Shown: piece by piece, positions 34,776-45,280 of the stretch
Layout: each line of letters opens with the position of its first letter
Position numbering within the stretch: the first letter of the stretch is position 1
The notes under the pieces: model-generated
Database searches by the model: none
What the model saw: only the letters and a program-made list of their open reading frames with translations
Told to the model about the DNA's origin: nothing
Translations under genes and position numbers: made by a program
Assembly (NCBI GenBank): GCA_963764195.1
Contig: CAVXRG010000001.1
Location: 124,001 to 188,000, forward strand
DNA length: 64,000 nt
From: JBDSSS01 sp963764195
Lineage (GTDB): Bacteria > Actinomycetota > Actinomycetes > Actinomycetales > Dermatophilaceae
Reading direction: 5' to 3'

Positions 34776-35492
34776 CTACGCAATGGCGCGGTCACGGCGC
34801 CGCACCCGGTGGCCCGCCGAGGTGCTGAGCCAGTGCAGCGCCAGGCAGCCTCCGGCGAGCGCACCGAGCACGTGCCAGGCGGCGTGGCCCTGGAGCGGGC
34901 TGAGCGGGTCGCAGACCGTGCCCGACTGGTCGAGCAGCCAGATCACGTATGCCGCTGACTGCAGCCCCAGCCCCGTCCACAGCCAGCGCGAGCCTCGCCC
35001 CGCCTCCCCCGTGGCGCGGCCGCGCCACACCTCGAGGGCGATCCCCGGCAGCAGGACGGCCGCGAAGACCCACCGCCGCGACTCCGGCCACGCGAGCAGC
35101 GCTGCCCCGAGCAGGAGCAGCAGCAGGACGCCGCCTGGGACGGCGACCCGGACGGGGACCCAGCCGAGCCGCACGAGCGCACCGGCGATGAGGACCGAGC
35201 CCACGGCATACATCGGGAAGACGTCGAGGAACTGGCCCCAGAGCGTCAGCGTCGCGTGGAAGGCGAAGCTGCCGAGGCCGACCGCGGCGAGCGCGACACC
35301 GAGCGCCCGGACGAGGCCGACCTCGGGGGCCGTCGCGCTGCGGGCGCGCCCGACGCGCGTCGTCGCGACGAGTGCGCCGACGAGGACGAAGGCGAGCGAG
35401 GACCAGGCGTTGGCGGGCTGGGCGAGGCCGCTGTCGCGCACCGCCTCGCAGAAGCAGCGGGTAGCCAGGCACGACGCGCCGTCTCCGGTCAT
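34776..35492 (-). CDS. Ceramidase-like integral membrane protein (CREST superfamily)
   Basis: 238 residues, about seven hydrophobic helices. The pattern SFAFHATLTLWGQFLDVFPM and the C-terminal HAAWH (His-x3-His) match the Ser/His/Asp/His-x3-His zinc site of alkaline ceramidases and related CREST-superfamily membrane hydrolases. The N-terminal CFCEAVRDSGLAQPANAWSS is also family-like, which fixes the start upstream of it at ATG 35492. It heads a five-gene run with ankyrin, small membrane protein, hydrolase-ABC fusion and permease. A lipid amide hydrolase role is inferred only. Confidence 0.75.
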   Translation of the reverse strand: MTGDGASCLATRCFCEAVRDSGLAQPANAWSSLAFVLVGALVATTRVGRARSATAPEVGLVRALGVALAAVGLGSFAFHATLTLWGQFLDVFPMYAVGSVLIAGALVRLGWVPVRVAVPGGVLLLLLLGAALLAWPESRRWVFAAVLLPGIALEVWRGRATGEAGRGSRWLWTGLGLQSAAYVIWLLDQSGTVCDPLSPLQGHAAWHVLGALAGGCLALHWLSTSAGHRVRRRDRAIA

Positions 35493-35507
35493 GTTAGAAA
35501 CGCTCTC
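35493..35507. promoter_or_regulatory. 15-bp gap between two divergent start codons
   Basis: The ATG of the ceramidase-like gene (35490-35492, minus) and the ATG of tpx (35508, plus) are separated by only 15 bases, with no ribosome site on either side. TAGAAA (35494-35499) lies eight bases before the tpx ATG and could be its -10 element. At least one, perhaps both, transcripts should be leaderless, with promoters reaching into the other gene. Confidence 0.5.
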
Positions 35508-35999
35508 ATGGCCATCACTGCCCTCGGCGGCACCCCAGCGCACACCATCGGCGACCTCCCCCCCGTCGGCTCCCCCGCTCCCGACTTCGTCCTCGCCGGA
35601 TCCGATCTCGCAGACGTGACCCTGCCCGGCGACACCCGGGTCGTGCTCAACATCTTCCCGAGTGTCAACACCGGCGTCTGCGCCGCGAGCGTCCGGAAGT
35701 TCAACGAGCTCGCCGCGAGCCTCGAGAACACGACGGTCATCTGCGTCTCGGCCGACCTCCCCTTCGCGATGAAGGAGTTCTGCGGGGCAGAGGGGATCGA
35801 GAACGTCACGATGGGGTCGACCTTCCGCTCGGGCTTCGGGCAGGACTACGGGATGACGCTGACCGACGGCGGCTTCCGTGGGCTGCTCGCCCGGTCGGTC
35901 GTCGTCATCGACGCCGACGGCTCGGTCCTGCACACCGAGGTCGTCCCCGAGATCAGCCAGGAGCCCGACTACGACGCAGCCGTCGCCGCCCTCGGCTGA
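35508..35999 (+). CDS. tpx: Thiol peroxidase, atypical 2-Cys peroxiredoxin
   Basis: 163 residues. Reduces hydrogen peroxide and alkyl peroxides. Peroxidatic Cys58 is in PSVNTGVC and resolving Cys92 in MKEFCG, the Tpx arrangement. Length is normal for the family. ATG at 35508 gives the expected N-terminus (ITALGGTPAHTIG). Convergent with glpK. Confidence 0.95.
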   Translation: MAITALGGTPAHTIGDLPPVGSPAPDFVLAGSDLADVTLPGDTRVVLNIFPSVNTGVCAASVRKFNELAASLENTTVICVSADLPFAMKEFCGAEGIENVTMGSTFRSGFGQDYGMTLTDGGFRGLLARSVVVIDADGSVLHTEVVPEISQEPDYDAAVAALG

Positions 36000-36033
36000 C
36001 CGACCCGCACCACCGCGACGGGGACGCCCCGGG

Positions 36034-37560
<1,527 letters not shown>

Positions 37561-37668
37561 GCCCCGACCGTAGCGACCCCGGCGGCCCGGCAGCGGCAGG
37601 AGCCATCAAATAGAGTGAAAGGGCGCCGTTCGGCGCTGCCGCCCGAGCAAACGACCCGAGGGGAAACG
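37561..37668. promoter_or_regulatory. Divergent glpK/glpD control region
   Basis: 108 bp. It contains CAAATAGAGTGAAAG near 37607, an AT-richer core, followed by GCGCCG-TT-CGGCGC (about 37623-37636), an inverted repeat that could be a regulator site or part of the glpD leader. Function inferred from location. Confidence 0.4.
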
Positions 37669-39393
37669 ATGACGAGTCCGGTCCGTCTCGACCAGGCCTA
37701 CCGCACGACGTCGTGGAGCCGCCTCGGCGCCAAGGACTTCGACGTGCTCGTCATCGGCGGCGGGGTGACCGGGGCCGGGGTCGCGCTCGATGCCGCGACC
37801 CGTGGTCTGTCCACCGCCCTCGTCGAGCAGCGCGACTTCGGGTCGGGGACCTCCTCGCGCTCCTCCAAGCTCTTCCACGGCGGCCTGCGCTACCTCGAGC
37901 AGATGAACTTCGACCTCGTCCGGGAGGCGCTCAAGGAGCGCGAGCTGATGCTCAGCCGGATCGCGCCGCACCTCGTCAGGCCGGTCTCCTTCCTCTACCC
38001 GCTGACGGGGCGCGGCTGGGAGCGGCCCTACGTCACGGCGGGCCTCACCCTCTACGACACGATGGGCGGCGCCCGGTCGGTGCCGCGGCACAAGCAGCTG
38101 ACCCGCACCGGCGCGCTCAAGGTGGCCCCGGCCCTGCGCCCGGACTCCCTCACCGGCGCCCTCCTCTACTACGACGCGCAGGCCGACGACGCCCGGCACA
38201 CCCTGACCACGATCCGCACGGCGGCGGCCTACGGCGCCTCCGTCGTCAGCTCGGCGCGTGTCGTCGAGCTCGTCAAGGCCGGCGAGCGCGTCGTCGGCGC
38301 CGTCGTCGAGGACGTCGAGACCGGCGAGCGCACGACCGTCACTGCGTCGGTCGTGATCAACTGCACCGGCGTCTGGACCGACGACATCCAGACGATGGCC
38401 GGCGGTCGTGGCCGCTTCCACGTGCGGGCGAGCAAGGGCGTGCACATCGTCGTGGCCCGCGACCGGATCACCTCCGAGAGCGGCCTCATCCTGCGCACCG
38501 AGAAGTCGGTGCTCTTCGTCATCCCGTGGGGCACGCACTGGATCATCGGCACGACCGACACCGACTGGGATCTCGACCTCGCCCACCCGGCCGCGACGCG
38601 CGCCGACATCGACTACATCCTCGAGCACATCAACGCCGTGCTCAAGGTGCCGCTGACGCATGCCGACATCCAGGGCGTGTATGCCGGTCTGCGCCCGCTG
38701 CTGTCGGGTGAGAGTGAGGACACGAGCCAGCTCTCCCGCGAGCACGCCGTGGCCCGCCCCCAGCCGGGACTCATCTCCATCGCCGGCGGCAAGTACACGA
38801 CCTACCGCGTCATGGCGGCCGACGCCGTCGACGCCGCGCGGCAGGACATCGGCGGCGACGTCAGCGACAGCGTCACCGAGGACATCCCGCTGTCCGGCGC
38901 GGAGGGCTACGTGGCGCTCGTCAACCAGGTGGACCGGCTCGCGCGGCACCAGGACCTGGCGGCCTGGCGGATCACCCACCTGCTGGAGCGCTACGGCTCG
39001 ATGGTGCACGAGCTCTTCGCGCTCGCCGAGGACGACCGGTCGCTCTTCGAGCCGATCCCCGGCGCGGAGGAGTACCTCAAGGTGGAGGCCGTGTATGCCG
39101 TGACCCACGAGGGCGCCCTGCACCTCGACGACGTGCTGGCCCGCCGAACGCGGATCTCCATCGAGACGATGAGCCGAGGGGTCGACAGCGCGGAGACGGT
39201 GGCGCGCCTCATGGCGCCGGTGCTCGGCTGGGACGAGCAGCGGGTCACCGACGAGGTCGCGTCGTACCGCGGCCGGGTCGAGGCCGAGCTGGAGTCCCAG
39301 AAAGAGCTCGCGGACTCGGAGGCCAACGCCGAGCGGCTCAGCGCCCCGGACGCCCGTCACATCCCGGTGAGCCGCGCCCCCGAAGGCGTCTGA
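37669..39393 (+). CDS. glpD: Aerobic glycerol-3-phosphate dehydrogenase
   Basis: FAD-dependent membrane-associated enzyme, 574 residues, oxidising glycerol 3-phosphate to dihydroxyacetone phosphate and passing electrons to quinone. FAD site DVLVIGGGVTGAGVALDA, followed by SSRSSKLFHGGLRYLE; IPWGTHWIIGTTDTDWD and ISIAGGKYTTYR are typical. ATG at 37669 has GAGGGG upstream. Works with divergent glpK for glycerol use. Confidence 0.96.
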   Translation: MTSPVRLDQAYRTTSWSRLGAKDFDVLVIGGGVTGAGVALDAATRGLSTALVEQRDFGSGTSSRSSKLFHGGLRYLEQMNFDLVREALKERELMLSRIAPHLVRPVSFLYPLTGRGWERPYVTAGLTLYDTMGGARSVPRHKQLTRTGALKVAPALRPDSLTGALLYYDAQADDARHTLTTIRTAAAYGASVVSSARVVELVKAGERVVGAVVEDVETGERTTVTASVVINCTGVWTDDIQTMAGGRGRFHVRASKGVHIVVARDRITSESGLILRTEKSVLFVIPWGTHWIIGTTDTDWDLDLAHPAATRADIDYILEHINAVLKVPLTHADIQGVYAGLRPLLSGESEDTSQLSREHAVARPQPGLISIAGGKYTTYRVMAADAVDAARQDIGGDVSDSVTEDIPLSGAEGYVALVNQVDRLARHQDLAAWRITHLLERYGSMVHELFALAEDDRSLFEPIPGAEEYLKVEAVYAVTHEGALHLDDVLARRTRISIETMSRGVDSAETVARLMAPVLGWDEQRVTDEVASYRGRVEAELESQKELADSEANAERLSAPDARHIPVSRAPEGV

Positions 39394-39422
39394 TCGCCGG
39401 TGCCGGTCAGACCGGCACCGCC

Positions 39423-39854
39423 GTGCCCGAACGACCCGAAACGGGGTTACCGTCGTGGGGTGAGCTGCAGATCCTCACGAAGCGACGAGAGGGCTCGGGC
39501 GACGCGTGGCGGCTGCCGCTTCACCGACCCGAAGGTTCGCACCTCATCGGCGCCGGTGGCACGATCGTCGCGGTGCCGTTCGGCTGGCCCCTGCGGGACC
39601 ACCAGCCGCCGGGGCGGAACACCAAGATCCTGTGGATCCCGCAGGCCGGTGGCGGCCCGCTCGACATCGTCGCGACGGAGCGGTCGAGCGGACAGGTCGT
39701 CAGGAGGCAGCTTCCCGACGGTCCCGGGCCCTCGATCGTGGACATGCCCACTGCGGGGTGCTGGCGGTTCGCGCTCAGCTGGTCGGGTCAGCACGACGAG
39801 ATGCTCATCCGCTACGACGGCGGGTCCGACCCGACAGCGGCCCCGTCGCCGTAG
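39423..39854 (+). CDS. Hypothetical protein of actinobacterial type
   Basis: 143 residues, GTG start. No catalytic motif recognised. The C-terminal TAGCWRFALSWSGQHDEMLI resembles the end of a group of small actinobacterial proteins, often lipoproteins, with a compact beta fold; here no signal peptide is seen. PFGWPLRDHQPP and TKILWIPQAGGGPLDIVA are likely conserved core strands. It lies 29 bp after glpD on the same strand. Confidence 0.65.
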   Translation: MPERPETGLPSWGELQILTKRREGSGDAWRLPLHRPEGSHLIGAGGTIVAVPFGWPLRDHQPPGRNTKILWIPQAGGGPLDIVATERSSGQVVRRQLPDGPGPSIVDMPTAGCWRFALSWSGQHDEMLIRYDGGSDPTAAPSP

Positions 39855-39878
39855 GAGCGAGCCGTTGGTCCGCGCGAC

Positions 39879-40301
39879 TCAGGCGTCGGACGACGGGGCC
39901 CCGGCGATGTTGACCATCCACCCGATCCCGAAGCGGTCGGTCACCATGCCGAACTCGTCGCCCCACATCTGCTTCTCGAGGGCGACAGAGACGGTGCCAC
40001 CGTCGGCGAGCCCGTCGAAGTAGCCACGTAACGCGTCGCCGTCGTCGCCGCTGAGGCTGACCGCGACGTTGGTGCCGGGCTCGAACTCCGCGTGCTGCGG
40101 GGTGTCTGCGGCCATCAGCAGGTAGCCGGCGTCGGTCTGGAGCTGGGCATGCATGACCTTGTCCGCGTCAGGGCCGTCCGGCTGCCCGAACTCGGCGAAG
40201 GTGCTGACCGTGAGCGTTCCACCGAAGACGTCGCGGTAGAACTCCATCGCCTCGCGGGCGTTGTCGCGGAAGCTGATGTACGGGTTGAGGCTGGATGACA
40301 T
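39879..40301 (-). CDS. VOC-superfamily (PhnB/3-demethylubiquinone-like) protein
   Basis: 140 residues with the paired beta-alpha-beta-beta-beta fold of the glyoxalase/bleomycin-resistance superfamily, PhnB-like branch: NPYISFRDNAREAMEFYRDV and GDEFGMVTDRFGIGWMVNI. ATG at 40301 has AGGAG at good spacing; longer frames upstream are not supported. Function of this branch is usually unknown. Confidence 0.88.
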   Translation of the reverse strand: MSSSLNPYISFRDNAREAMEFYRDVFGGTLTVSTFAEFGQPDGPDADKVMHAQLQTDAGYLLMAADTPQHAEFEPGTNVAVSLSGDDGDALRGYFDGLADGGTVSVALEKQMWGDEFGMVTDRFGIGWMVNIAGAPSSDA

Positions 40302-40407
40302 GACTCTCTCCTCGGTCTTCTTCGGGACCCCTCCCCGAGCGTAGGACAGGGCTCTGGAAGCGGGTAGAGGCAAAACGGGCGACCGGCGGCGCCGTCCCGA
40401 ACCGTCC

Positions 40408-41941
40408 TCAGAAGGGCGGCGGAGGGTCACCGTCGGGGACGTGGGGGTCGACGTCGGGAGGTCTGATGTCGCTATCCGGATCGGGCCATCCCGGGTCTCG
40501 GCGTTCGGGGTCGCGGAGGTGTTCGAACCAGTCCTTGGGGTGGGTCGTGTAGGTCCGGCCGGCGGCGGTGCGCCACCGGACCAGGCCACCATCGGGGCTG
40601 TCGGGGTCGCGCTCGGCGTCCCACACCCCGGCGGTCTTGAGCCGGTGGTGGCGCCGGTGGGTGGCGGACAGGTTGCCGGTGGTGGTGGCGGCGTCGGGGT
40701 CGTCGTGGTCGAAGGCCTCGACGTGGTCCAGGTCGCACCGGCCCGCGAGGACCGTGCACCCCGGTGCCCGGCACACCCCGTCGACGGCGCGGACGTGGGC
40801 GATCATCTCGGCGGTCGGGCGGTAGCCCTTCCGGTACAGGGCCAGCGCTTTGCCGGTGTCGAGGTCGGCGAGCAGGGCGTGCCAGACCGACCCGGGGGCG
40901 GTCATCACCGCACGGGCCTGTGACGCGCTGAGGTAGCCATGGCCGGGCAGCTCGGCCGGGTCCTCACCGATCCCGAGGGCGGTGGCGGCGGGCACGACGA
41001 GCCACACGGCCGCGGCGACACCGAGCCCGGCCGGGTCCAGCAGCAGGTCCGCGCGGATCTCGTCCAGGCTCCGCACGATCACCGGCGGCCTTCACCGCCC
41101 GCGCCCGCGTGTCGGCGGTCTCGAGGGCGGCGACGACCTTGTGCGCGGCGTCGGTCACGGTGAGGGTCGCGAACCCGTCGTCGCCCACGGTCGCGAACGC
41201 CCCGACCCGGGACCGGACCTGCCGGCGCCGGGCGGCCTCGTCGACCTCACCCGCGGGCACCGACACCAGCCCGCGGCGCAGCCGCTGGGAGAACACCGAC
41301 GGCGACAACCCGGCCCCGTCCCGGGTCGGGGCCAGGACCCGCCTGGCCACACTGTCGGCGGCCTCGTCGCTCAGGGAGGTGGTCTCCGCCACGAGCCGGG
41401 TCGCCCGGGCCAGGGTCGTCCGGCCCGCCGCGAGCTCTCCCCGCAGGAACCCCGACCGGGCCGCGGGTGCGGTCGCGAGCTCCACCCGGCGGCCGACGTC
41501 CGGGACCGACAGGCCCGTCGCGGTCGCCACCTCGGACACCACGACCTCCCGCGCCGACAGGGGCGTGCGGTCCACCCAGGACTGCGCGTGCCGCGCGCCC
41601 AGCTCCGCCGACGCGGTCGCGTCCATCCGCGCCAGCGCCTCCAGACCGATCGCGTCCAGGGCCGCCTTGGCCCGCTCCACCGCCTCGAGAACCCTCAGGT
41701 CCGCATCCAGCGCCGCCGCGAACGCGTCCTCGCCCGAGTCCGCGCCCAGCGCGGGACGGTGGGTCGCCCCGCTCAGCTCCGCGGCCACCTCGAGGAGAGG
41801 CAGCCCCAACGGTGCGCGGCGAGCGGCATACGCCTCCGCCAGGACGAACTCCCCACGAGCCCTGACCAGGTCCGCCGCGAGCCGACGCTCGAGCACGGAA
41901 TCGCCTGCCACGTAAGGCAATCCGACCACCCCCCTCTCCAT
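40408..41941 (-). pseudogene. DUF222/HNH endonuclease gene split by a frameshift
   Basis: Two adjacent frames together make one DUF222 plus HNH protein of about 510 residues. The N-terminal frame (from about 41941) runs to ALETADTRARAVKAAGD and then turns into nonsense. The expected continuation RSLDEIRADLLLDPAG is in the next frame, ending at 40408 with an intact HNH motif (CRAPGCTVLAGRCDLDHV). The break is at about 41075-41085 and needs a single-base shift. A good promoter precedes it. Either a recent pseudogene or a sequencing error; these genes are multicopy in actinobacteria, so loss is tolerable. Confidence 0.8.
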
Positions 41942-41943
41942 CA

Positions 41944-41972
41944 ATTGTAGAACAGGAGTTCGACCATGACAA
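41944..41972 (-). promoter_or_regulatory. Promoter of the DUF222/HNH gene
   Basis: On the minus strand TTGTCA (41967-41972) and TACAAT (41944-41949) are separated by exactly 17 bp, the best sigma-70-like promoter I saw in the window. Transcription would begin at or inside the ATG at 41941, so the true start may be that ATG (leaderless) or the GTG at 41929. Confidence 0.65.
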
Positions 41973-42010
41973 GAGTTCTGCACAGGGGATCACGGCCCTA
42001 CGCTCGGGGC

Positions 42011-42267
42011 ATGACCGATGCGGGGGACGTGCGCCGACTCGCCCTGTCACTGTCCGGCGTCGTGGAGCTCGCGAGCGACGGCTTCGACTTGCGGGTTGGG
42101 GGGCCGGGGGTTCATCTGGTCCCATCCCGAGCGGCGCCCGGGTCAGCGGCGGCTCATCCGCACGGACATCGCGGTGCTCTTCGTCGGCGACGAGGCGGAG
42201 AAGCAGGCGCTGCTGCTCGGCGAACCCACGACGTTCTTCACGACCCTGCACATCCCGGGAGGCCCGC
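42011..42267 (+). pseudogene. YjbR/MmcQ-type gene, frameshifted and truncated
   Basis: Starts MTDAGDVRRLALSLSGVVEL, the usual beginning of the small DNA-binding-like YjbR family. Near 42100, in a G-rich run, the frame changes: the expected GGRGFIWSHPERRPGQRRL is one frame away, consistent with one extra G. The continuation reaches TTFFTTLHIPGGPHV and then the family's last 40 or so residues are missing, replaced by the ribosome site and start of the next gene. The truncation makes a simple sequencing error insufficient, so this is a real remnant. Confidence 0.7.
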
Positions 42268-43221
42268 ATGTCCGAAACGCACCGCACCGTCAGCGCGTGG
42301 TGGCGCTGGCTCGTCCGGCTCACCGCCGCCGCCGGCGTCCTCGTCGTGGCGTGGGCACTGGCAACCGGATGGGGGGCGGTCGTGCACGGTCACCCCGCCT
42401 ACGCCGTGCTGCTCGCCGTGACGCTCGTCGGCTCGCTCGTCATCCTCGGGAGGAGTCGTCGGGCCCGTCCCCGTCGGTCGGGCCTGCGCCGCGTGGGGGG
42501 CGTCGTGCTGGTCGTGCTCGGCATCGGCTGGGTCGCGGCGATGGCGTGGCTGAAGCCCTTCACGGCCGTCGAGCCCGCACTGTCGGCGATGCGCTCCGAC
42601 GCGGCCGTCACCGTCTCGGAGTCCCCGACCCAGATCGTCCTGACCCCCACCGGCTCCCCGGGCGGGACGGGCCTCTTCTTCCAGCCCGGTGCCCTCGTCG
42701 ACGCCCGGGCGTATGCCGCCGTGCTGCGTCCCGTGGCCGAGGCCGGCCACGTCGTCGTCATCACGAAGCAGCCGCTCGGCATCGCCTTCCTCGCGCTGCC
42801 CGCGTTCGACGGCGCCCGGTCGGCCCACCCCGAGGTGGCCCGCTGGGTCGTCGGCGGACACTCGCTCGGTGGGACGGTCGCGGCCCTTGAGGCGGACGGC
42901 GCGGACTCCGACGCCACTGCTCCGGCCGCGGGCCTGCTGCTCTACGCCTCGTATCCGGCCAGCGACATCAGCACCTCGCTGACCGCGCCGGTGGCGTCGA
43001 TCTCCGGCTCGATGGACGGTCTCGCGACCCCGGCCAAGGTCGAGGCCTCCCGCAGCGACCTGCCCCCTGACAGCGTCTTCACCGTCATCGAGGGCGGCTC
43101 CCACGCCCAGTTCGGCGACTACGGGGTCCAGCCCGGCGACGGGACCCCGGCCATCAGCCACGACGAGGCCCGGTCCCGGATCTCCGACGCCAGCGTCCAG
43201 TTCGTCGACGGTCTCGGCTGA
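42268..43221 (+). CDS. Membrane-anchored alpha/beta hydrolase
   Basis: 317 residues. Three hydrophobic segments in the first 95 residues (about 18-34, 45-60, 78-94), then an alpha/beta hydrolase domain with nucleophile Ser199 in GGHSLGG and a C-terminal GGSHAQFGDYG carrying the catalytic His. The domain probably faces outside. Similar proteins are annotated only as alpha/beta hydrolases. ATG at 42268 follows GGGAGG. Confidence 0.85.
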   Translation: MSETHRTVSAWWRWLVRLTAAAGVLVVAWALATGWGAVVHGHPAYAVLLAVTLVGSLVILGRSRRARPRRSGLRRVGGVVLVVLGIGWVAAMAWLKPFTAVEPALSAMRSDAAVTVSESPTQIVLTPTGSPGGTGLFFQPGALVDARAYAAVLRPVAEAGHVVVITKQPLGIAFLALPAFDGARSAHPEVARWVVGGHSLGGTVAALEADGADSDATAPAAGLLLYASYPASDISTSLTAPVASISGSMDGLATPAKVEASRSDLPPDSVFTVIEGGSHAQFGDYGVQPGDGTPAISHDEARSRISDASVQFVDGLG

Positions 43222-43237
43222 CAAGCGCGTCGCGGCC

Positions 43238-43390
43238 TCAGCCGGTGGAGGCCGTCATCCGGATCGAGACGAGCAGTCCCGGCAGGTCGACGCCCAGCTT
43301 CGCGACGTAGCGAGCGGGCGGGTCGGACCGGAACCACCGGGCGTACTCCTCGTTCATGCCGGCGAAGTCCTCCGGCTGGGTGAGCAGCCT
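43238..43390 (-). pseudogene. RidA-family remnant, C-terminal part only
   Basis: About 50 codons match the C-terminal third of RidA-type enamine/imine deaminases: DFAGMNEEYARWFRSDPPAR followed by VDLPGLLVSIRMTAS. The N-terminal two thirds, including the substrate loop, is absent; the sequence upstream to 43470 shows no RidA similarity. The open frame continues back to a possible ATG at 43477 but encodes unrelated residues. Decayed fragment. Confidence 0.65.
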
Positions 43391-43564
43391 GGCTTCAGAG
43401 CAGCGAGCTCGGTGCGCCCGAGCTGGTGATGATCTCCCGCGCCATGACGGGCCTCGCTCTCTCCCGGAGGGGTTCACCCCACTGTGGCAGGTGGAGGAGA
43501 TCGGCGCTCACCGGTCACCGAAACCCGCGGACGGTCTCTGCCGGGTGCGAGACTGGGTGGCGTG

Positions 43565-44317
43565 ATGACGGATGAGGGATCGGGTCCACCGCACGGCCCC
43601 TTCGTCGACGTCTCCTTCCGCGGAGCCCGCTTCGTGCGGTCCGACCTGTCCGGCACGGTGATGCGTGGCGTCGACCTGGCCGGCGCCGACATCGACTCGC
43701 CCTGGCTGCTCGAGGCGGGGAGCTCCTTGCTCGTCAACGGCGTCGACGTCGTGCCGATCCTCGAGGCCGAGCTCAACCGCCGCTTCCCCGGCCGCTCCGA
43801 GAGGTGGGCCGAGGACCCCGACGGCCTCCGCCGAGCCTGGGCCGCCGTCGAAGGCGCCTGGGCCGGGACGCTCGCTCGGGCCGAGGCGATGCCGCCGGGG
43901 TCCGTGGACGTCTCCGTCGACGGGGAGTGGTCCCTCGCCCAGACGCTGCGACACCTCGTGATGGCCACCGACACCTGGCTCCGCCGCGCGGTCCTCGAGG
44001 TCGAGCGGCCCTACCACCCGGTCGGCCTCCCGAACGCCGAGTACGAGACCGACGGGCACGACCTCTCGGTCTTCAGCTCGACCGCGCCGTCCTGGGCCGA
44101 GGTGCTCGCCGCCCGCGCAGAGCGGGTGGCGATGGTGCGCTCCTTCCTCGGGACGGTGACGCCCGAGAGCCTCGCGGTGGCACGGACGAACCCCTGGTCC
44201 GCCACCCAGCCCGAGACGACGCTGTCCTGCCTCCGGACGATCCTCGAGGAGGAGTGGGAGCACCATCGGTATGCCGTCCGCGACCTCGACGTCGTCGGCG
44301 AGCAGCCTTGCGGCTGA
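43565..44317 (+). CDS. DinB-family protein with short pentapeptide-repeat N-terminus
   Basis: 250 residues. Residues about 13-40 contain pentapeptide-like repeats (SFRGARFVRSDLSGTVMRGV), then a DinB-like four-helix domain with WSLAQTLRHLVMATDTWLRR and the C-terminal EEEWEHHRYAVRDLD, which holds the His residues typical of the metal site. The same arrangement is common in actinobacteria. Thiol-dependent transferase activity is possible, not shown. ATG at 43565; a GTG one codon upstream is equally possible. Confidence 0.82.
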   Translation: MTDEGSGPPHGPFVDVSFRGARFVRSDLSGTVMRGVDLAGADIDSPWLLEAGSSLLVNGVDVVPILEAELNRRFPGRSERWAEDPDGLRRAWAAVEGAWAGTLARAEAMPPGSVDVSVDGEWSLAQTLRHLVMATDTWLRRAVLEVERPYHPVGLPNAEYETDGHDLSVFSSTAPSWAEVLAARAERVAMVRSFLGTVTPESLAVARTNPWSATQPETTLSCLRTILEEEWEHHRYAVRDLDVVGEQPCG

Positions 44318-44330
44318 GCAGGACTCCGGC

Positions 44331-45203
44331 TCAGCGTGCTGGACGGGCGCCGCGCGATGAACGCCCCTCGGCGCCGAGCGGTCGCTGGGGGCGCCCGTCA
44401 TCGGTCGGGCCGATCCCGCCCTGGCAACCGGGGCAGTAGAACATCGTGCGCTCCTGCGGAGCCCGGCCGATCATCGCGACCCGCACCGTCGTGCCGCAGC
44501 GACGGCAGGGGCGGCCGCTACGCGCGTGCGCATAGTGGGCGTCCCCGAGCTGGTAGGACCCGGTGCTGCTCTGGACGGCGTGGTTCTTCCCGTTGTCGAT
44601 CAGCCGGTGCGCCCGGTCGACCACGGCCTCGAGCACCCCCGGGCCGAGGTCGCCCACGGCCGTCCACGGGTGGACCCGCTCGAGGAAGAGGGTCTCGGCG
44701 CACCACATCGTGCCGACACCCGCGAGGTTGCGCTGGTCGAGCAGGGCCGAGCCGATGGGCCCCCCGCTCGCCCGCAGGTTCGCGGCCGCGACCTCAGCAT
44801 CCCAGTCCGGGCCGAGCACGTCAGGTCCGAGGTGGCCGACGAGGTCACCCTCGCGGGCGGTCGGCACGAGGTCGAGCATGCCGAGACGCAGCCCGAGCGC
44901 GGTCCAGTCCGGAGCGGACACGAGCGCCCGCAGTTGGGTCGACCGCCGCCATCGGGTCGCGAGGCCGGGCGTCGCCTCGATCCGCCACTGGCCCTCCATC
45001 CGCAGGTGCGAGTGCAGGGTGATCCCGCCCTCGATCCGGTGCAGCACGTGCTTGCCGCGGCTGACGACCTCGAGGGTGGTCCGTCCGGACAGGTCCTTCG
45101 TCGACAGCTCAGGCCACCGCAGGTCCGCCTCGACGATGCGGCGACCCGCCAGGGCCTGGTTCAGGCGGGTGGCGGTGCGCCACACGGTGTCCCCCTCCGG
45201 CAC
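44331..45203 (-). CDS. Fpg/Nei-family DNA glycosylase (Nei2-like)
   Basis: 290-residue base-excision repair glycosylase/AP lyase. GTG at 45203 gives the N-terminus PEGDTVWRTA after Met removal: the catalytic Pro2 and Glu3 are present. The helix-two-turn-helix region LLDQRNLAGVGTMWCAETLF and the C-terminal zinc finger (CRRCGTTVRV ... FYCPGC) are intact. It lies 77 bp downstream of lhr on the same strand; a Nei-type gene beside lhr is also known from mycobacteria, suggesting a joint DNA repair role. Confidence 0.93.
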   Translation of the reverse strand: MPEGDTVWRTATRLNQALAGRRIVEADLRWPELSTKDLSGRTTLEVVSRGKHVLHRIEGGITLHSHLRMEGQWRIEATPGLATRWRRSTQLRALVSAPDWTALGLRLGMLDLVPTAREGDLVGHLGPDVLGPDWDAEVAAANLRASGGPIGSALLDQRNLAGVGTMWCAETLFLERVHPWTAVGDLGPGVLEAVVDRAHRLIDNGKNHAVQSSTGSYQLGDAHYAHARSGRPCRRCGTTVRVAMIGRAPQERTMFYCPGCQGGIGPTDDGRPQRPLGAEGRSSRGARPAR

Positions 45204-45280
45204 GACGCCCCCTCGCTCCTCGCCGCTCCGATCCGTCGGCGCCAGCCTAGGCGCTCGGCCGGCATCGGGCGCGGGCACCC

